A DNA stretch of 64,000 nt from Bacteroidales bacterium (GTDB taxonomy: Bacteria > Bacteroidota > Bacteroidia > Bacteroidales > Tenuifilaceae): NCBI GenBank assembly GCA_013376985.1, contig JACABB010000009.1:84919-148918 (forward strand). Direction: 5' to 3'. The translations under genes and the position numbers were made by a program. The notes beneath the pieces were generated by a model. The model searched no databases. It was given only the letters and a program-made list of their open reading frames with translations, and was not told the DNA's origin. Each line of letters starts with the position of its first letter. Positions within the stretch are counted from its first letter, which is position 1. Shown piece after piece: positions 9,858-17,292 of the stretch.

Positions 9858-10688
9858 ATGAGATTTAAAAAGGAATTCATTGGCGAAACGCTTGGAACAT
9901 TCCTACTGGTTCTATTCGGTTGCGGTTCGGTTGCAGTATCTGTCCTATTCGGCGCACACCAAGGGCTTATGCAAATTGCATTGGCTTGGGGCATTGGTGT
10001 TACCCTCGCCATCTACCTAACACGACACATGTCCTGCGCTCACCTCAATCCTGCCGTTAGCTTGAGCATGGTCATCAGCAAGCGAATGGATTACCGTAAA
10101 CTACCAGCATATCTACTCGGTCAATTCGTTGGAGCATTCCTAGCAGGATTAGCCATTTACCTTCTATTCTCACCATCCATTTCGGCTTACGAAAGTATAC
10201 ATGGCATCGTAAGGGGAGTACCCGAATCAGTTGCCACAGCAAAGATGTTCGGCGAGTACTACACCAACTCAGGGAGTTCCGCAGTGGTCTCACTACCCCT
10301 TGCCATTGGTGCAGAAGCATTCGGAACGTTCCTACTTCTCCTGATGATATTTGCGCTCACCGAAGGCTGCAATATTGGTCGCCCCGATAACGCTTTAGCC
10401 CCGATGTTTATCGGCTTAACCGTAACATCAATTATTTGCCTAATTGCTCCGTTAACCCAAGCTGGACTTAACCCTGCCCGAGATTTTAGCCCACGCATGG
10501 TTGCTTGGCTATTCGGTTGGGGAAATGCTGCTTTCCCCGACCATGTTGGCGGCTTCTTCTTTGTATATATCCTAGCTCCCATTGTTGGAGGTGCGCTAGC
10601 TGCAATATTCTTTGTTCGCATAGTAGAACCAGCCATGAAACACTCCTCAGTTCAGTGTGGCTGCAATTCAAATAGTACTAAAAAATAG
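9858..10688 (+). CDS. MIP-family aquaglyceroporin
   Basis: A 276-residue integral membrane channel with six helices and the two half-helix NPA loops: HLNPAVSLS (NPA at 64-66) and GLNPARDFSPR near residue 204. The Asp after the second NPAR is typical of the glycerol-conducting branch (GlpF-like) rather than water-only aquaporins. Aquaglyceroporins also pass arsenite, so its place head-to-head with arsEFG may be functional, though it could simply take up glycerol. The C-terminus CGCNSNS is Cys-containing and unusual but short. ATG at 9858 fits the first helix. Confidence 0.9.
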   Translation: MRFKKEFIGETLGTFLLVLFGCGSVAVSVLFGAHQGLMQIALAWGIGVTLAIYLTRHMSCAHLNPAVSLSMVISKRMDYRKLPAYLLGQFVGAFLAGLAIYLLFSPSISAYESIHGIVRGVPESVATAKMFGEYYTNSGSSAVVSLPLAIGAEAFGTFLLLLMIFALTEGCNIGRPDNALAPMFIGLTVTSIICLIAPLTQAGLNPARDFSPRMVAWLFGWGNAAFPDHVGGFFFVYILAPIVGGALAAIFFVRIVEPAMKHSSVQCGCNSNSTKK

Positions 10689-10994
10689 AATAAAAGAAAA
10701 TAGAGAGAGCAATTATTGTTGGAGAATTCCCTTCGTTAGGCTTAGACTGTGCCCGGAGTATTATCCCGTAAACATTTTTGTGGTTTCTAACACGAATTTA
10801 CAAATATTGATTGCTTTTACAATGGTTAATAGTTCTGCTGGTTTTGAGCTCAGGCGCAGCCTGCTACAATAGAACGACACATGTATGCTTTGCTAACCTG
10901 CATTGAACCCAATGATTTTTGTTTTTTTTATAGCCTCAATTTAATGGGAAGGAATTTATTTTGGCTAAGGTGATTATAGAATTTTTTTCAATCA
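10689..10994. other. Intergenic region after the aquaporin gene
   Basis: About 300 bases without a convincing gene. A short frame around 10700-10770 would read IIVGEFPSLGLDCARSIIP but has no visible start or homology I recognise. It may be a gene remnant. No terminator of good quality was found. Confidence 0.35.
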
Positions 10995-11129
10995 TTCTTT
11001 TAAGGAATCAATTAATAACTTGAGGGCTTATAATTATTGATATATTTGTATAAGGATGTCAAAAACCAAACCTATACATCTAATTCGGGCGTATAGGTTT
11101 GGAAAAACTCACATATAAACGAGTTAGCA
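10995..11129 (+). repeat. Promoter/leader repeat, copy A, ending in GTTAGC
   Basis: About 135 bp that recur, with roughly 80% identity by eye, at 15430-15565. The unit holds a Bacteroidota promoter, then a short leader frame 11056-11118 (MSKTKPIHLI..., 20 codons). Within it is a 12-bp hairpin (CCAAACCTATAC ... GTATAGGTTTGG), and the unit ends in GAGTTAGCA just before a small gene. In both copies the downstream gene is closed by a dyad beginning GCTAAC, giving a cassette-like arrangement. Confidence 0.7.
11020..11048 (+). promoter_or_regulatory. Bacteroidota-type promoter (TTG-N18-TATATTTG)
   Basis: TTG at 11020-11022, 18 bases, then TATATTTG at 11041-11048, matching the TTG / TAnnTTTG consensus of Bacteroidota sigma-ABfr. 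The same pair with the same spacing occurs in repeat copy B (TTG 15455-15457, TACATTTG 15476-15483). It would start transcription just before the leader frame at 11056. Confidence 0.65.
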
Positions 11130-11149
11130 TCCAATTTAAAAGAGACGAC

Positions 11150-11701
11150 ATGAGCAAAAAGAGTATTGACAGAAAAGAGGTATTGAAAACATTGAAACTA
11201 AGACTTTCAGAGGGAAAGACTAGACAAGAAATATTGGAAGAACTTTCCGAACAATATTTTGATAGAAAGTCATTGAGTATATTTATAGCCTCGACACCCG
11301 ACCAAAAGACGATTGATAAGTATAAAATATTAAATAACATTTTACTTCTATTGCTTTTATTGTCAATTGCTGCAAAGACAATTGTTGGAATAGTATTATT
11401 ATCAAGTATCTCAATATTTTTGATTCCTTTTGTTTTTATTTTCTCATTAGTTAATATCTTTTTCACCATTGAAGTCTCAAAATTCAAAGGTTATATTTAT
11501 AATATTTTAGGAATTCTAACATTAGCGGGTATATTGAAGCTTCTTTCCAACTTTGACGTTTATGGAAAAGGAATTCTAATCGACGTTGCAATTGGATTAG
11601 TGATAGCATTATTATCTTTCTATCTTGGAAGAAAAATGTTTCCGAATTATGGACTTTTTGGTCCGAAGAAAGACGCAAATGGTAATATGATGCTAGAATA
11701 A
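11150..11701 (+). CDS. Small membrane protein of unknown function
   Basis: A 183-residue protein from ATG 11150 (MSKKSIDRKE). A TTG start at 11099 is possible but lies inside the leader hairpin. The N-terminal 60 residues are hydrophilic and helical (SEGKTRQEILEELSEQYFD). Two close hydrophobic hairpins and a C-terminal segment (residues about 70-165) suggest four membrane helices, followed by a short polar tail. No family recognised. It sits alone between the leader repeat (10995-11129) and a long dyad (11711-11877), so it looks like an exchangeable cassette gene. Confidence 0.7.
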   Translation: MSKKSIDRKEVLKTLKLRLSEGKTRQEILEELSEQYFDRKSLSIFIASTPDQKTIDKYKILNNILLLLLLLSIAAKTIVGIVLLSSISIFLIPFVFIFSLVNIFFTIEVSKFKGYIYNILGILTLAGILKLLSNFDVYGKGILIDVAIGLVIALLSFYLGRKMFPNYGLFGPKKDANGNMMLE

Positions 11702-11710
11702 AAATCGGGT

Positions 11711-11877
11711 GCTAACAGCGTATTTATTGTATTTGGGCTGATGACGCATTTGGAGTTCTTAACGCTTTTTGGTAGCTTTACTATCGTGGGACGATGAAAC
11801 GTTTCAACCGAGCGTTTTTTGCGAGTTCACCGAAGGTAAACTCCCAAGCACTACAAATACGCAAACCGTTAATTAGC
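11711..11877 (+). repeat. Cassette-closing dyad R1 (attC-like)
   Basis: A 167-bp imperfect dyad. It opens GCTAACAGCGTATTT and closes GTTAATTAGC, with the arms GCGTATTTaTTGTA and TACAAATACGC complementary. Inner landmarks GGGCTGATG, CGTGGGACGA and AACTCCC recur in R2 (16095-16227) and R3 (16835-17184). The shape (core-like ends, imperfect arms, variable centre) recalls integron attC sites but lacks a perfect GTTRRRY core. The segment 11807-11828 is shared with a palindrome at 51661-51682. Confidence 0.5.
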
Positions 11878-11885
11878 TATAAAAT

Positions 11886-12797
11886 ATGGAAATAATAGTT
11901 CATCATAAAATATCAGATCTATATAAAACCCTCAACTTGGATTTTGAGAATGAAATAGATTTTACCATTCTTAGTATACCCAATATTCATCCCCAAATTC
12001 CCTTTAAATCACCCATTTTAAAGGCAGACTACTTCTCCTTCATTTTAACAATAGACGGTTCGGGAGTTTATTATCTAGATGATAACAAATTCCCTTTCGA
12101 TTCCAGAACTATTTACTTTACGAATCCGGGCCATATTAAATCATACGAACTGGATGAATCAAAAGATGCTTATATAATAACCCTAACTGAAACCTTTCTC
12201 CGAGAGTATGTACATTCGGAGATATACGCTGAATTTCCCTTCCTATTAGCCGAAATTGTCCCGCCTGAAAAGCTGCATCAAAATAATTTTGAAGAATTCA
12301 CAATTCTCTATAAACAAATGTTAAACGAATTCAACAAGAACTCTGAATACAAAAACAAAATTCTGGGAAATCTATTTTTGGTATTGCTTTTAAAAATAAA
12401 AGAGAAATTTTGGTCGAATTACAATCCCATAGAAGAAGGTAACAGGAATTCTCAAATTGTTAAATCGTTCAAACAACTTTTGGAATCTGAGTTCAAGAAA
12501 GTTATGGAAAGGGAGCAAAACGATAGCAAATTACAAGTTCAGTATTTTGCCGAAAAATTGAATCTACATCCTAATTACCTGAACTCGGTAATAAAAAGTA
12601 AAACAGGTAGAACGGTAAATGATTGGATATCTAAGCGAACCCTTTCCGCCGCCAAAATTCTTTTAATGAGCTCCTCATACTCCTCAAAGGAAATAGCCTA
12701 TAAATTAGGCTTTAGCGAGCCTACCCACTTTAGCCGGTTTTTTAAAAAACATACCCAACTTTCTCCAAACACATATAGAAAATCGAATAAATTATAA
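11886..12797 (+). CDS. AraC-family transcriptional regulator
   Basis: A 303-residue regulator. The N-terminal ~170 residues form an AraC-type cupin-like sensing region (FILTIDGSGVYYLDDNKFPF). The C-terminal ~100 residues carry two helix-turn-helix motifs, with FAEKLNLHPNYLNSVIKSKTG and SSKEIAYKLGFSEPTHFSRFF, typical of this family. It lies about 100 bases upstream of an aldo/keto reductase gene in the same direction, and may activate that gene and the tautomerase after it. The inducer is unknown. Confidence 0.92.
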   Translation: MEIIVHHKISDLYKTLNLDFENEIDFTILSIPNIHPQIPFKSPILKADYFSFILTIDGSGVYYLDDNKFPFDSRTIYFTNPGHIKSYELDESKDAYIITLTETFLREYVHSEIYAEFPFLLAEIVPPEKLHQNNFEEFTILYKQMLNEFNKNSEYKNKILGNLFLVLLLKIKEKFWSNYNPIEEGNRNSQIVKSFKQLLESEFKKVMEREQNDSKLQVQYFAEKLNLHPNYLNSVIKSKTGRTVNDWISKRTLSAAKILLMSSSYSSKEIAYKLGFSEPTHFSRFFKKHTQLSPNTYRKSNKL

Positions 12798-12895
12798 ATG
12801 AATCTTTGAAATTGGTCATTTCTTGTTTGATTGAGGTTGTATTATAAAGTCCTTTATCACTCACCTTTGTATCATAAACTTTAAAATACAAAACA

Positions 12896-13822
12896 ATGGA
12901 AAAACAGATGATCGAAATATCAAAATCAACGCGCAATGTAATAGGAATGCCCTTAGTAGGATTTGGTACCTACCAATTATCCGCTGAACAAGCTGAACTC
13001 TGCGTAAGTGAGGCATTAAAAGCTGGATTTAGGCATATTGACTCAGCTGAAGGCTATCAAAACGAAAAAGGCACTGGTAAAGGGATAAAAGCTTCTGGTG
13101 CTTCAAGGGATGAAATTTTTATAACCACTAAACTTTTTCCCGGATTCAAACAGTGGGGAACACCCGAAAAAACCTATGAAAAAACCATTGAAACGCTGAA
13201 AACTCAACTACAACAGCTACAGCTAAACTACGTTGACCTTTACCTTATACATGCCCCGCTATCGGAGCTGAGGCTGGAACAGTGGAGTGCTTTGATGGAG
13301 CTAAAAAAACAAGGACTAACAAAGCATATTGGCGTGTCGAACTACAATGAAGAGAGAATTAAAGAGATTCTGGATGCAGGCCTAGCTAAACCCGAAGCAA
13401 ATCAGGTTGAATTTCATCCAATCTGTAGCCAGATTGATTTGACCAAATACATGAAGCAGAATTCAATCGCACCCATTGCATACAGCTCACTTGCTCCCCT
13501 TTCAACTTGGCGAGTTGAAGAAGGACAAGGAGGTGAAGTTCTTGCCGAGATAAAAAAAGAATGCCAGGTGGTAATCAAAGAAATCGCAGCCAAACTTAAG
13601 GTTTCAGAAGCCAAATTGCTTTTGAGATGGGGATTGCAGCACGGCTACTGCGTATTAACAAAGAGCAGCAAACCTGAACGTATTAGGGAAAATTTAAATG
13701 TATTCAATTTTGAAATCCCCGATAGCGAAATGGAGCGTTTAAACCTGCTTAACCAAAATCGAGCAATTGCTTGGGCTGCAAGTGGTCTTAACCCGATGGA
13801 AGCGGCTCCAGTTCTCAAATAA
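12896..13822 (+). CDS. Aldo/keto reductase (AKR)
   Basis: A 308-residue cytosolic NAD(P)H-dependent oxidoreductase of the (beta/alpha)8 AKR family. The catalytic tetrad is visible: D49 and Y54 (FRHIDSAEGYQNE), K79 (FITTKLFPG) and H119 (LYLIHAPL). VGFGTYQL near the start and IGVSNYNEERI support the call. It probably reduces small aldehydes or ketones; the exact substrate cannot be read. It follows an AraC regulator and precedes a 4-oxalocrotonate tautomerase-like gene by 55 bases, and a terminator closes that pair. ATG 12896 is used; a second Met at codon 5 is also possible. Confidence 0.9.
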   Translation: MEKQMIEISKSTRNVIGMPLVGFGTYQLSAEQAELCVSEALKAGFRHIDSAEGYQNEKGTGKGIKASGASRDEIFITTKLFPGFKQWGTPEKTYEKTIETLKTQLQQLQLNYVDLYLIHAPLSELRLEQWSALMELKKQGLTKHIGVSNYNEERIKEILDAGLAKPEANQVEFHPICSQIDLTKYMKQNSIAPIAYSSLAPLSTWRVEEGQGGEVLAEIKKECQVVIKEIAAKLKVSEAKLLLRWGLQHGYCVLTKSSKPERIRENLNVFNFEIPDSEMERLNLLNQNRAIAWAASGLNPMEAAPVLK

Positions 13823-13877
13823 ATTAAATATCGAAATACAAACAATACAAATATAAAACTTTAAAAAGGAGGTCATT

Positions 13878-14069
13878 ATGCCAGTAATTACAATTGCAAT
13901 AGATCAAACCAGTGAAGAAAAAAAGAAACAATTGGTTGAAAGTTTAACAAAAGAAGCTGTTAAAATAACAGGTTACCCAGCCGAGTACTTTTTTGTTTAT
14001 GTACAGGAATATCCATCAGAAAATATTGGTATCGGGGGTAAAACCTTAAAGGAAATGAGAAGTAAATAA
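13878..14069 (+). CDS. 4-oxalocrotonate tautomerase family protein
   Basis: A 63-residue protein beginning MPVITIAIDQTSEEKKKQLV. The Pro directly after the initiator Met is the catalytic base of this superfamily once Met is removed, and the length matches the classical ~62-residue subunits. An unusually good Shine-Dalgarno-like AAAAGGAGG precedes the ATG by about 6 bases (13864-13872), rare in this genome. Co-directional with the AKR upstream, so it may act on a product of the same pathway. Substrate unknown. Confidence 0.88.
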   Translation: MPVITIAIDQTSEEKKKQLVESLTKEAVKITGYPAEYFFVYVQEYPSENIGIGGKTLKEMRSK

Positions 14070-14077
14070 TTCTGTAC

Positions 14078-14109
14078 TCCGTAATCCTAGTCAGGATTAC
14101 GGATTTTTT
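14078..14109 (+). terminator. Rho-independent terminator after the tautomerase gene
   Basis: A perfect 11-bp stem (TCCGTAATCCT / AGGATTACGGA) with loop AGTC, followed by six T. It lies 9 bases after the tautomerase stop at 14069 and ends the AKR-tautomerase unit. Confidence 0.92.
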
Positions 14110-14145
14110 AACTACATAAATATCTTTTTTATTATAGTATCGTCA

Positions 14146-15120
14146 ATGAAAAAAAGAAAAATCGGAAACAGCAATTTGCATGTTTTCCCAATCGGTTTAG
14201 GAACAATGGGAATGTCCGAATTTTACGGGGAAACCGATGAAAAGCAATCAATCAGTACAATCCATAAGGCAATTGAGCTTGGTATTGATTTCTTCGATAC
14301 AGCCGATATGTATGGAAGCGGGCACAATGAAGAATTGCTAGGCAAAGCACTAAAAGGCAAATTTGGCAAAATTACCCTTGCAACCAAATTTGCAAATGTA
14401 CGTGGGTCAAACGGTGAATTTTTAGGCATAAATGGCAAACCAGAATATGTTAAAAAAGCCTGCGAAGCCAGCTTAAAACGGTTGGGAATCGATACCATAG
14501 ACTTGTATTACTACCACAGGGTTGATCCCGAAGTACCAATCGAAGAAACAGTGGGTGCAATGGCCAAGCTTGTTAAAGAAGGGAAAGTCAGATATCTTGG
14601 ACTCTCCGAGGTAAAAGGCGAAACGCTTAAAAGAGCATACGCTATTCATCCCATTTCTGCTGTACAATCGGAATATTCAATCTGGACAAGAGACGTTGAA
14701 GAAGCAAATATGAAAGAATGCCGTGAATTGGGCGTATCTACCGTTGCCTACAGTCCGCTTGGCAGAGGAGTCTTAACCGGAAAATTCAATAAAATTGAAG
14801 ACACCAATGATTACAGATACTACTTACCAAGAATGGAAGCAGAAAATTTTCAATCAAATAAAAAGATAGTTGCTGAGATTGAAGAAATTGCAAAATCAAA
14901 AAATGCAAAAGCCTCCCAAATTGCTCTTGCTTGGATTCTTGCAAAAGGGGAAGATATTATTCCTATTCCCGGCACAAAAAGAGAAAAATATTTGATTGAA
15001 AACTTGGATGCTCTTAAAATTAAACTGAGTAACGACGAAATCAGTAAGTTGGATAAATTATACGAACTTGTAAAAGGCAATCGTTATGATGATTACTCAA
15101 TGGCAAATACACTACAGTAA
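14146..15120 (+). CDS. Aldo/keto reductase, AKR11/13-like
   Basis: A 324-residue AKR from a different subfamily than its neighbour at 12896. The tetrad is D51 and Y56 (FFDTADMYGSGHNE), K81 (LATKFANV) and H124 (YYYHRVD). SPLGRGVLTGKF and IPGTKREKYLIENL in the C-terminal part bind the cofactor in this family. It likely reduces aldehydes or alpha-keto compounds. It sits behind a terminator, so it has its own promoter. The stop codon overlaps the first bases of a MITE-like element (15119-15360), which therefore also forms its 3' end. Confidence 0.9.
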   Translation: MKKRKIGNSNLHVFPIGLGTMGMSEFYGETDEKQSISTIHKAIELGIDFFDTADMYGSGHNEELLGKALKGKFGKITLATKFANVRGSNGEFLGINGKPEYVKKACEASLKRLGIDTIDLYYYHRVDPEVPIEETVGAMAKLVKEGKVRYLGLSEVKGETLKRAYAIHPISAVQSEYSIWTRDVEEANMKECRELGVSTVAYSPLGRGVLTGKFNKIEDTNDYRYYLPRMEAENFQSNKKIVAEIEEIAKSKNAKASQIALAWILAKGEDIIPIPGTKREKYLIENLDALKIKLSNDEISKLDKLYELVKGNRYDDYSMANTLQ

Positions 15121-15360
15121 CATCAGTTTGATATTAAGAAACAACGTATTAATCTATATAACAATCAATTTGTTTTATTTGAAACAATGGAGTGCTGGAA
15201 TAATGGAATCGAGTTTACGAGTTCGATGAAGTCAAAAATGGAAGAAAGAAGTAAAAATCTAATCTCCTGTTATCCATTATTGACCTCGTCGAGTTCCGCT
15301 TTGCTCCAGTTCCATCATTCCAACCTTCCATTATCACATTTCTTATATCTAACACACGTT
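15119..15360. mobile_element. MITE-like palindromic element, copy 3 (opposite orientation)
   Basis: A 242-bp relative of the elements at 9597 and 16903. Left end AACATCAGTTTGATATTAAG aligns with the reversed right ends of the other copies; right end TTCTTATATCTAACACACGTT aligns with the reversed left ends. The middle has complementary arms (GGAGTGCTGGAATAATGGAA against TTCCATCATTCCAACCTTCC). Its first two bases are part of the TAA stop of the aldo/keto reductase gene, so insertion may have set the present C-terminus or merely used the site. No transposase is encoded. Confidence 0.65.
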
Positions 15361-15429
15361 ACATTATATTTTGGATTGAAAGATTGAAATTTGGAAAATT
15401 TAGGTAATTATCTGTACTCCTTGCCAGCA

Positions 15430-15565
15430 TACCTTCAAAGAATCAAATAGCCGTTTGAGGGTTTATAATTATTGATACATTTGTGTAAGTATGTCAAAAA
15501 CCAGACCTATATATCCAAATTGGATGCATAGGTTTGGGAAAATTAGACATATAAATGAGTTAGCA
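15430..15565 (+). repeat. Promoter/leader repeat, copy B, ending in GTTAGC
   Basis: Second copy of the unit at 10995-11129. It contains TTG-N18-TACATTTG (15455-15483), a leader frame starting ATGTCAAAAACCAG at 15491, the hairpin arms CCAGACCTATAT and GCATAGGTTTGG, and the end GAGTTAGCA at 15557-15565. Here the leader frame is not stopped after 20 codons as in copy A but runs to 15673, overlapping the next gene in another frame. Confidence 0.68.
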
Positions 15566-15602
15566 ATAAGGCATGAAGACTGGAATGTAACCTTTATATC
15601 GC

Positions 15603-16082
15603 ATGAAATATTGTCTGTTTATAATAATTATTTTGCTGAATTTCTTTCAAGGAATTTGTCAAGATACAAATAAAAAAAATCAACAGATTCTTAATGATTC
15701 ATTGAAGACCAGAAACGAAAAGAATACTACGAGTCAAATCGACAAAGATAGCATTGAAGTTCTTGATAATTCTGTTTTGTGTCTCAACTATGAGGGTGGA
15801 GAAGATGCAATGATAGAATATGTACAGAAAGGGTTTATGTTAACAAAGGGGGATAATGCAAATTACGGAAAAGTAGAAGTTAATATTACCGTGAATGAAA
15901 AGGGGAAAATAGACAATATTAAAATACTTAAAGGGGTAAGTGTACGAGTTGACAGAGAAGTTATACGCATTATATTAGGGATGCCTTCATGGAAATGGAC
16001 ATGTAAAGATAAACCCAAAGGACATTTCCAAATAACGAAGTACTTGACCATTCCAATAAATTCAAAGACATACAGAAAATAA
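15603..16082 (+). CDS. Exported protein with TonB C-terminal-like domain
   Basis: A 159-residue protein with an N-terminal signal peptide (MKYCLFIIIILLNFFQGICQ). A short polar linker follows, then a domain from about residue 80 resembling the TonB C-terminal fold: GKVEVNITVNEKGKIDNIKI, then VDREVIRIILGMPSWKWTC. Such stand-alone periplasmic TonB_C-like proteins are frequent in Bacteroidota and their role is unclear. There is no membrane anchor for energy transduction, so it is not a true TonB. It lies between leader repeat B and dyad R2 and forms the second cassette-like unit. Confidence 0.68.
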   Translation: MKYCLFIIIILLNFFQGICQDTNKKNQQILNDSLKTRNEKNTTSQIDKDSIEVLDNSVLCLNYEGGEDAMIEYVQKGFMLTKGDNANYGKVEVNITVNEKGKIDNIKILKGVSVRVDREVIRIILGMPSWKWTCKDKPKGHFQITKYLTIPINSKTYRK

Positions 16083-16094
16083 ATATGCCCTATT

Positions 16095-16227
16095 GCTAAC
16101 AAGTGGCAAAACCAATTGGGGCGGATGATGCAGATACAAATGTTTTTACTATTTTAGTATGTTTTTAGCGTGGGACGAGATAGTTGCGGTTAACTCCCCA
16201 ACTGGCCTTGCCACGGGAACGTTGTGC
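16095..16227 (+). repeat. Cassette-closing dyad R2 (attC-like)
   Basis: A 133-bp imperfect dyad beginning GCTAACAAGTGGCAAAACC and ending GTTGTGC. The arms GTGGCAAaaCCAATTGGGG and CCCCAACTGGccttGCCAC pair. The centre carries GCGGATGATGC, GTTTTTAC and GCGTGGGACGAGA, shared with R1 and R3. It follows the exported gene at 15603-16082 by 12 bases. It is the most attC-like of the set, but a structure prediction or attC covariance search would be needed to settle it. Confidence 0.55.
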
Positions 16228-16264
16228 TTCATGCTATGATGACTCATAAAAGAATATTAAACAA

Positions 16265-16810
16265 ATGAAAAGAATTTTTGTAATTATTTTGACACTATTG
16301 CTTGTTGATAGTGCTTTTTCACAAAATCAAGATAGCATAAAAGCGATGGCCAATGCTGCGGTAAAAATGTTTACTTGGGACATTCAAAAAGCAGAACGAG
16401 GAACTCTAATGTTTTTAGATGTTCCTTACCAAAGAACCGGCAAAGATTCAATTGAATATCTCACAATGACTGTTGCAAAAGACAAATCAAAACAGCGCCC
16501 AGAATTTATTTCAATTATTATACCAAGCAATATTTGTAAAAGTAACGGTATCTTTATAAAGTTTGGAAATAAAGAACTAGAGAAAGGAAATCCAGTAAGA
16601 GTCCAATTCGAAAAATGTAATAATGAAACATGCACCGCTAGAATTATTGGCGGTTATGTGACGGATGAAGAAACGAAAGAAAAGGTAGATGTTTTTCAAA
16701 AGTTTCTTGACTTTCAACACGTTTATTTTTTATTCACCTATATGGACGGAAGTCATAAATCAGTCGCAATTCCTTTGTTTTCATTTCAAAATCAGTATAA
16801 ATCCCTATAA
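16265..16810 (+). CDS. Exported IalB-like protein
   Basis: A 181-residue exported protein with signal peptide MKRIFVIILTLLLVDSAFSQ. The body resembles the invasion-associated locus B (IalB) family: a strand ending SIIIPSNICKSNGIFIKFG, a Cys pair in FEKCNNETCTARI, and a closing segment with AIPLFSFQNQYKSL where IalB has its ipvsl-x-GF stretch. The two cysteines at FEKCNNETC probably form a disulfide in the periplasm. IalB is rare in Bacteroidota, so if the match holds it suggests transfer. It is followed by dyad R3 and so forms a third cassette-like unit. Confidence 0.5.
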   Translation: MKRIFVIILTLLLVDSAFSQNQDSIKAMANAAVKMFTWDIQKAERGTLMFLDVPYQRTGKDSIEYLTMTVAKDKSKQRPEFISIIIPSNICKSNGIFIKFGNKELEKGNPVRVQFEKCNNETCTARIIGGYVTDEETKEKVDVFQKFLDFQHVYFLFTYMDGSHKSVAIPLFSFQNQYKSL

Positions 16811-16834
16811 TGTTTGACATTTCAAGTGACAAAA

Positions 16835-17184
16835 GCACGAAAGTACAACAGCTGCTACAAACCATAGGGCTGATGCGCAGATAAGCAAGTTTTTAGTACT
16901 TTAACGTGAGTTCGATATAAGAATTCATGTTAACAATATAATAAACAATTATTTACAAATACAATATTTATGGATGGAATAGTGGAATAATGGAGAGAAA
17001 GAGGCTAGATTTTTGCTTGTATCTTCCATTTCTCCATTGATTCAAATAAAATAAATCAATTGATCTCCAGATTAATACATCGTTTCTTACATCGAACTGA
17101 CGTTACTTTAGTAAAAGTTTAACGTGGGACGAGATTACGGGTTTTTAACTCCCCAACATTTCCAACCACGGAAACATTACGTGC
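16835..17184 (+). repeat. Cassette-closing dyad R3, interrupted by a MITE-like element
   Basis: Shares GGGCTGATGCGCAGATA (from 16867), CGTGGGACGAGA (from 17122) and TTTTTAACTCCCCAAC with R1/R2. Outer arms GCACGAAAG and (reversed) GCACGTAAT pair weakly. Bases 16903-17104 are a MITE-like insert; removing it with one target copy restores TTAGTACTTTAGTAAAAG, which matches R2. So the dyad pre-dates the insertion. Confidence 0.55.
16903..17104. mobile_element. MITE-like palindromic element, copy 2, with target duplication
   Basis: A 202-bp element with ends AACGTGAGTTCGATATAAG and (reversed) AACGTCAGTTCGATGTAAG. It is flanked by a direct repeat: TACTTTA lies left of ACGTGAG and TACTTTA lies right of CTGACGT, so the duplicated target is 5-7 bp depending on where the element ends. 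Strongest evidence in the window that this family moved by transposition. No coding capacity, so a transposase must act from elsewhere. Confidence 0.78.
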
Positions 17185-17292
17185 AAGCCTAAAACTATAC
17201 ACAATTGGAGTTTTAGGCATTGTTGATAAATTCAATAATTTTAAAATGAACTACAAGGGTATTTTGAGTATTTTTGGCGAAAGCCGTAGACA

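Noticed and set aside
10075..10671. Three antisense frames inside the aquaporin gene
   Set aside because: They mirror the codon structure of the aquaporin, which has complete NPA motifs; the antisense products resemble nothing.
10700..10770. Short frame reading IIVGEFPSLGLDCARSIIP as a gene fragment
   Set aside because: No start, no neighbouring in-frame sequence and no family match I can name; mentioned only in the intergenic entry.
12742..12936. Minus-strand 64-codon frame between the AraC and AKR genes
   Set aside because: It overlaps both gene ends and is AT-rich without a recognisable motif.
15187..15387. A 66-codon frame in MITE-like copy 3
   Set aside because: It lies inside the palindromic element, is not conserved in the other two copies and has low-complexity composition.
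15491..15673. Leader frame of repeat B as a real 60-residue gene
   Set aside because: Its second half overlaps the exported protein gene in another frame and the equivalent frame in repeat A stops after 20 codons; a short leader function is kept as a finding only.
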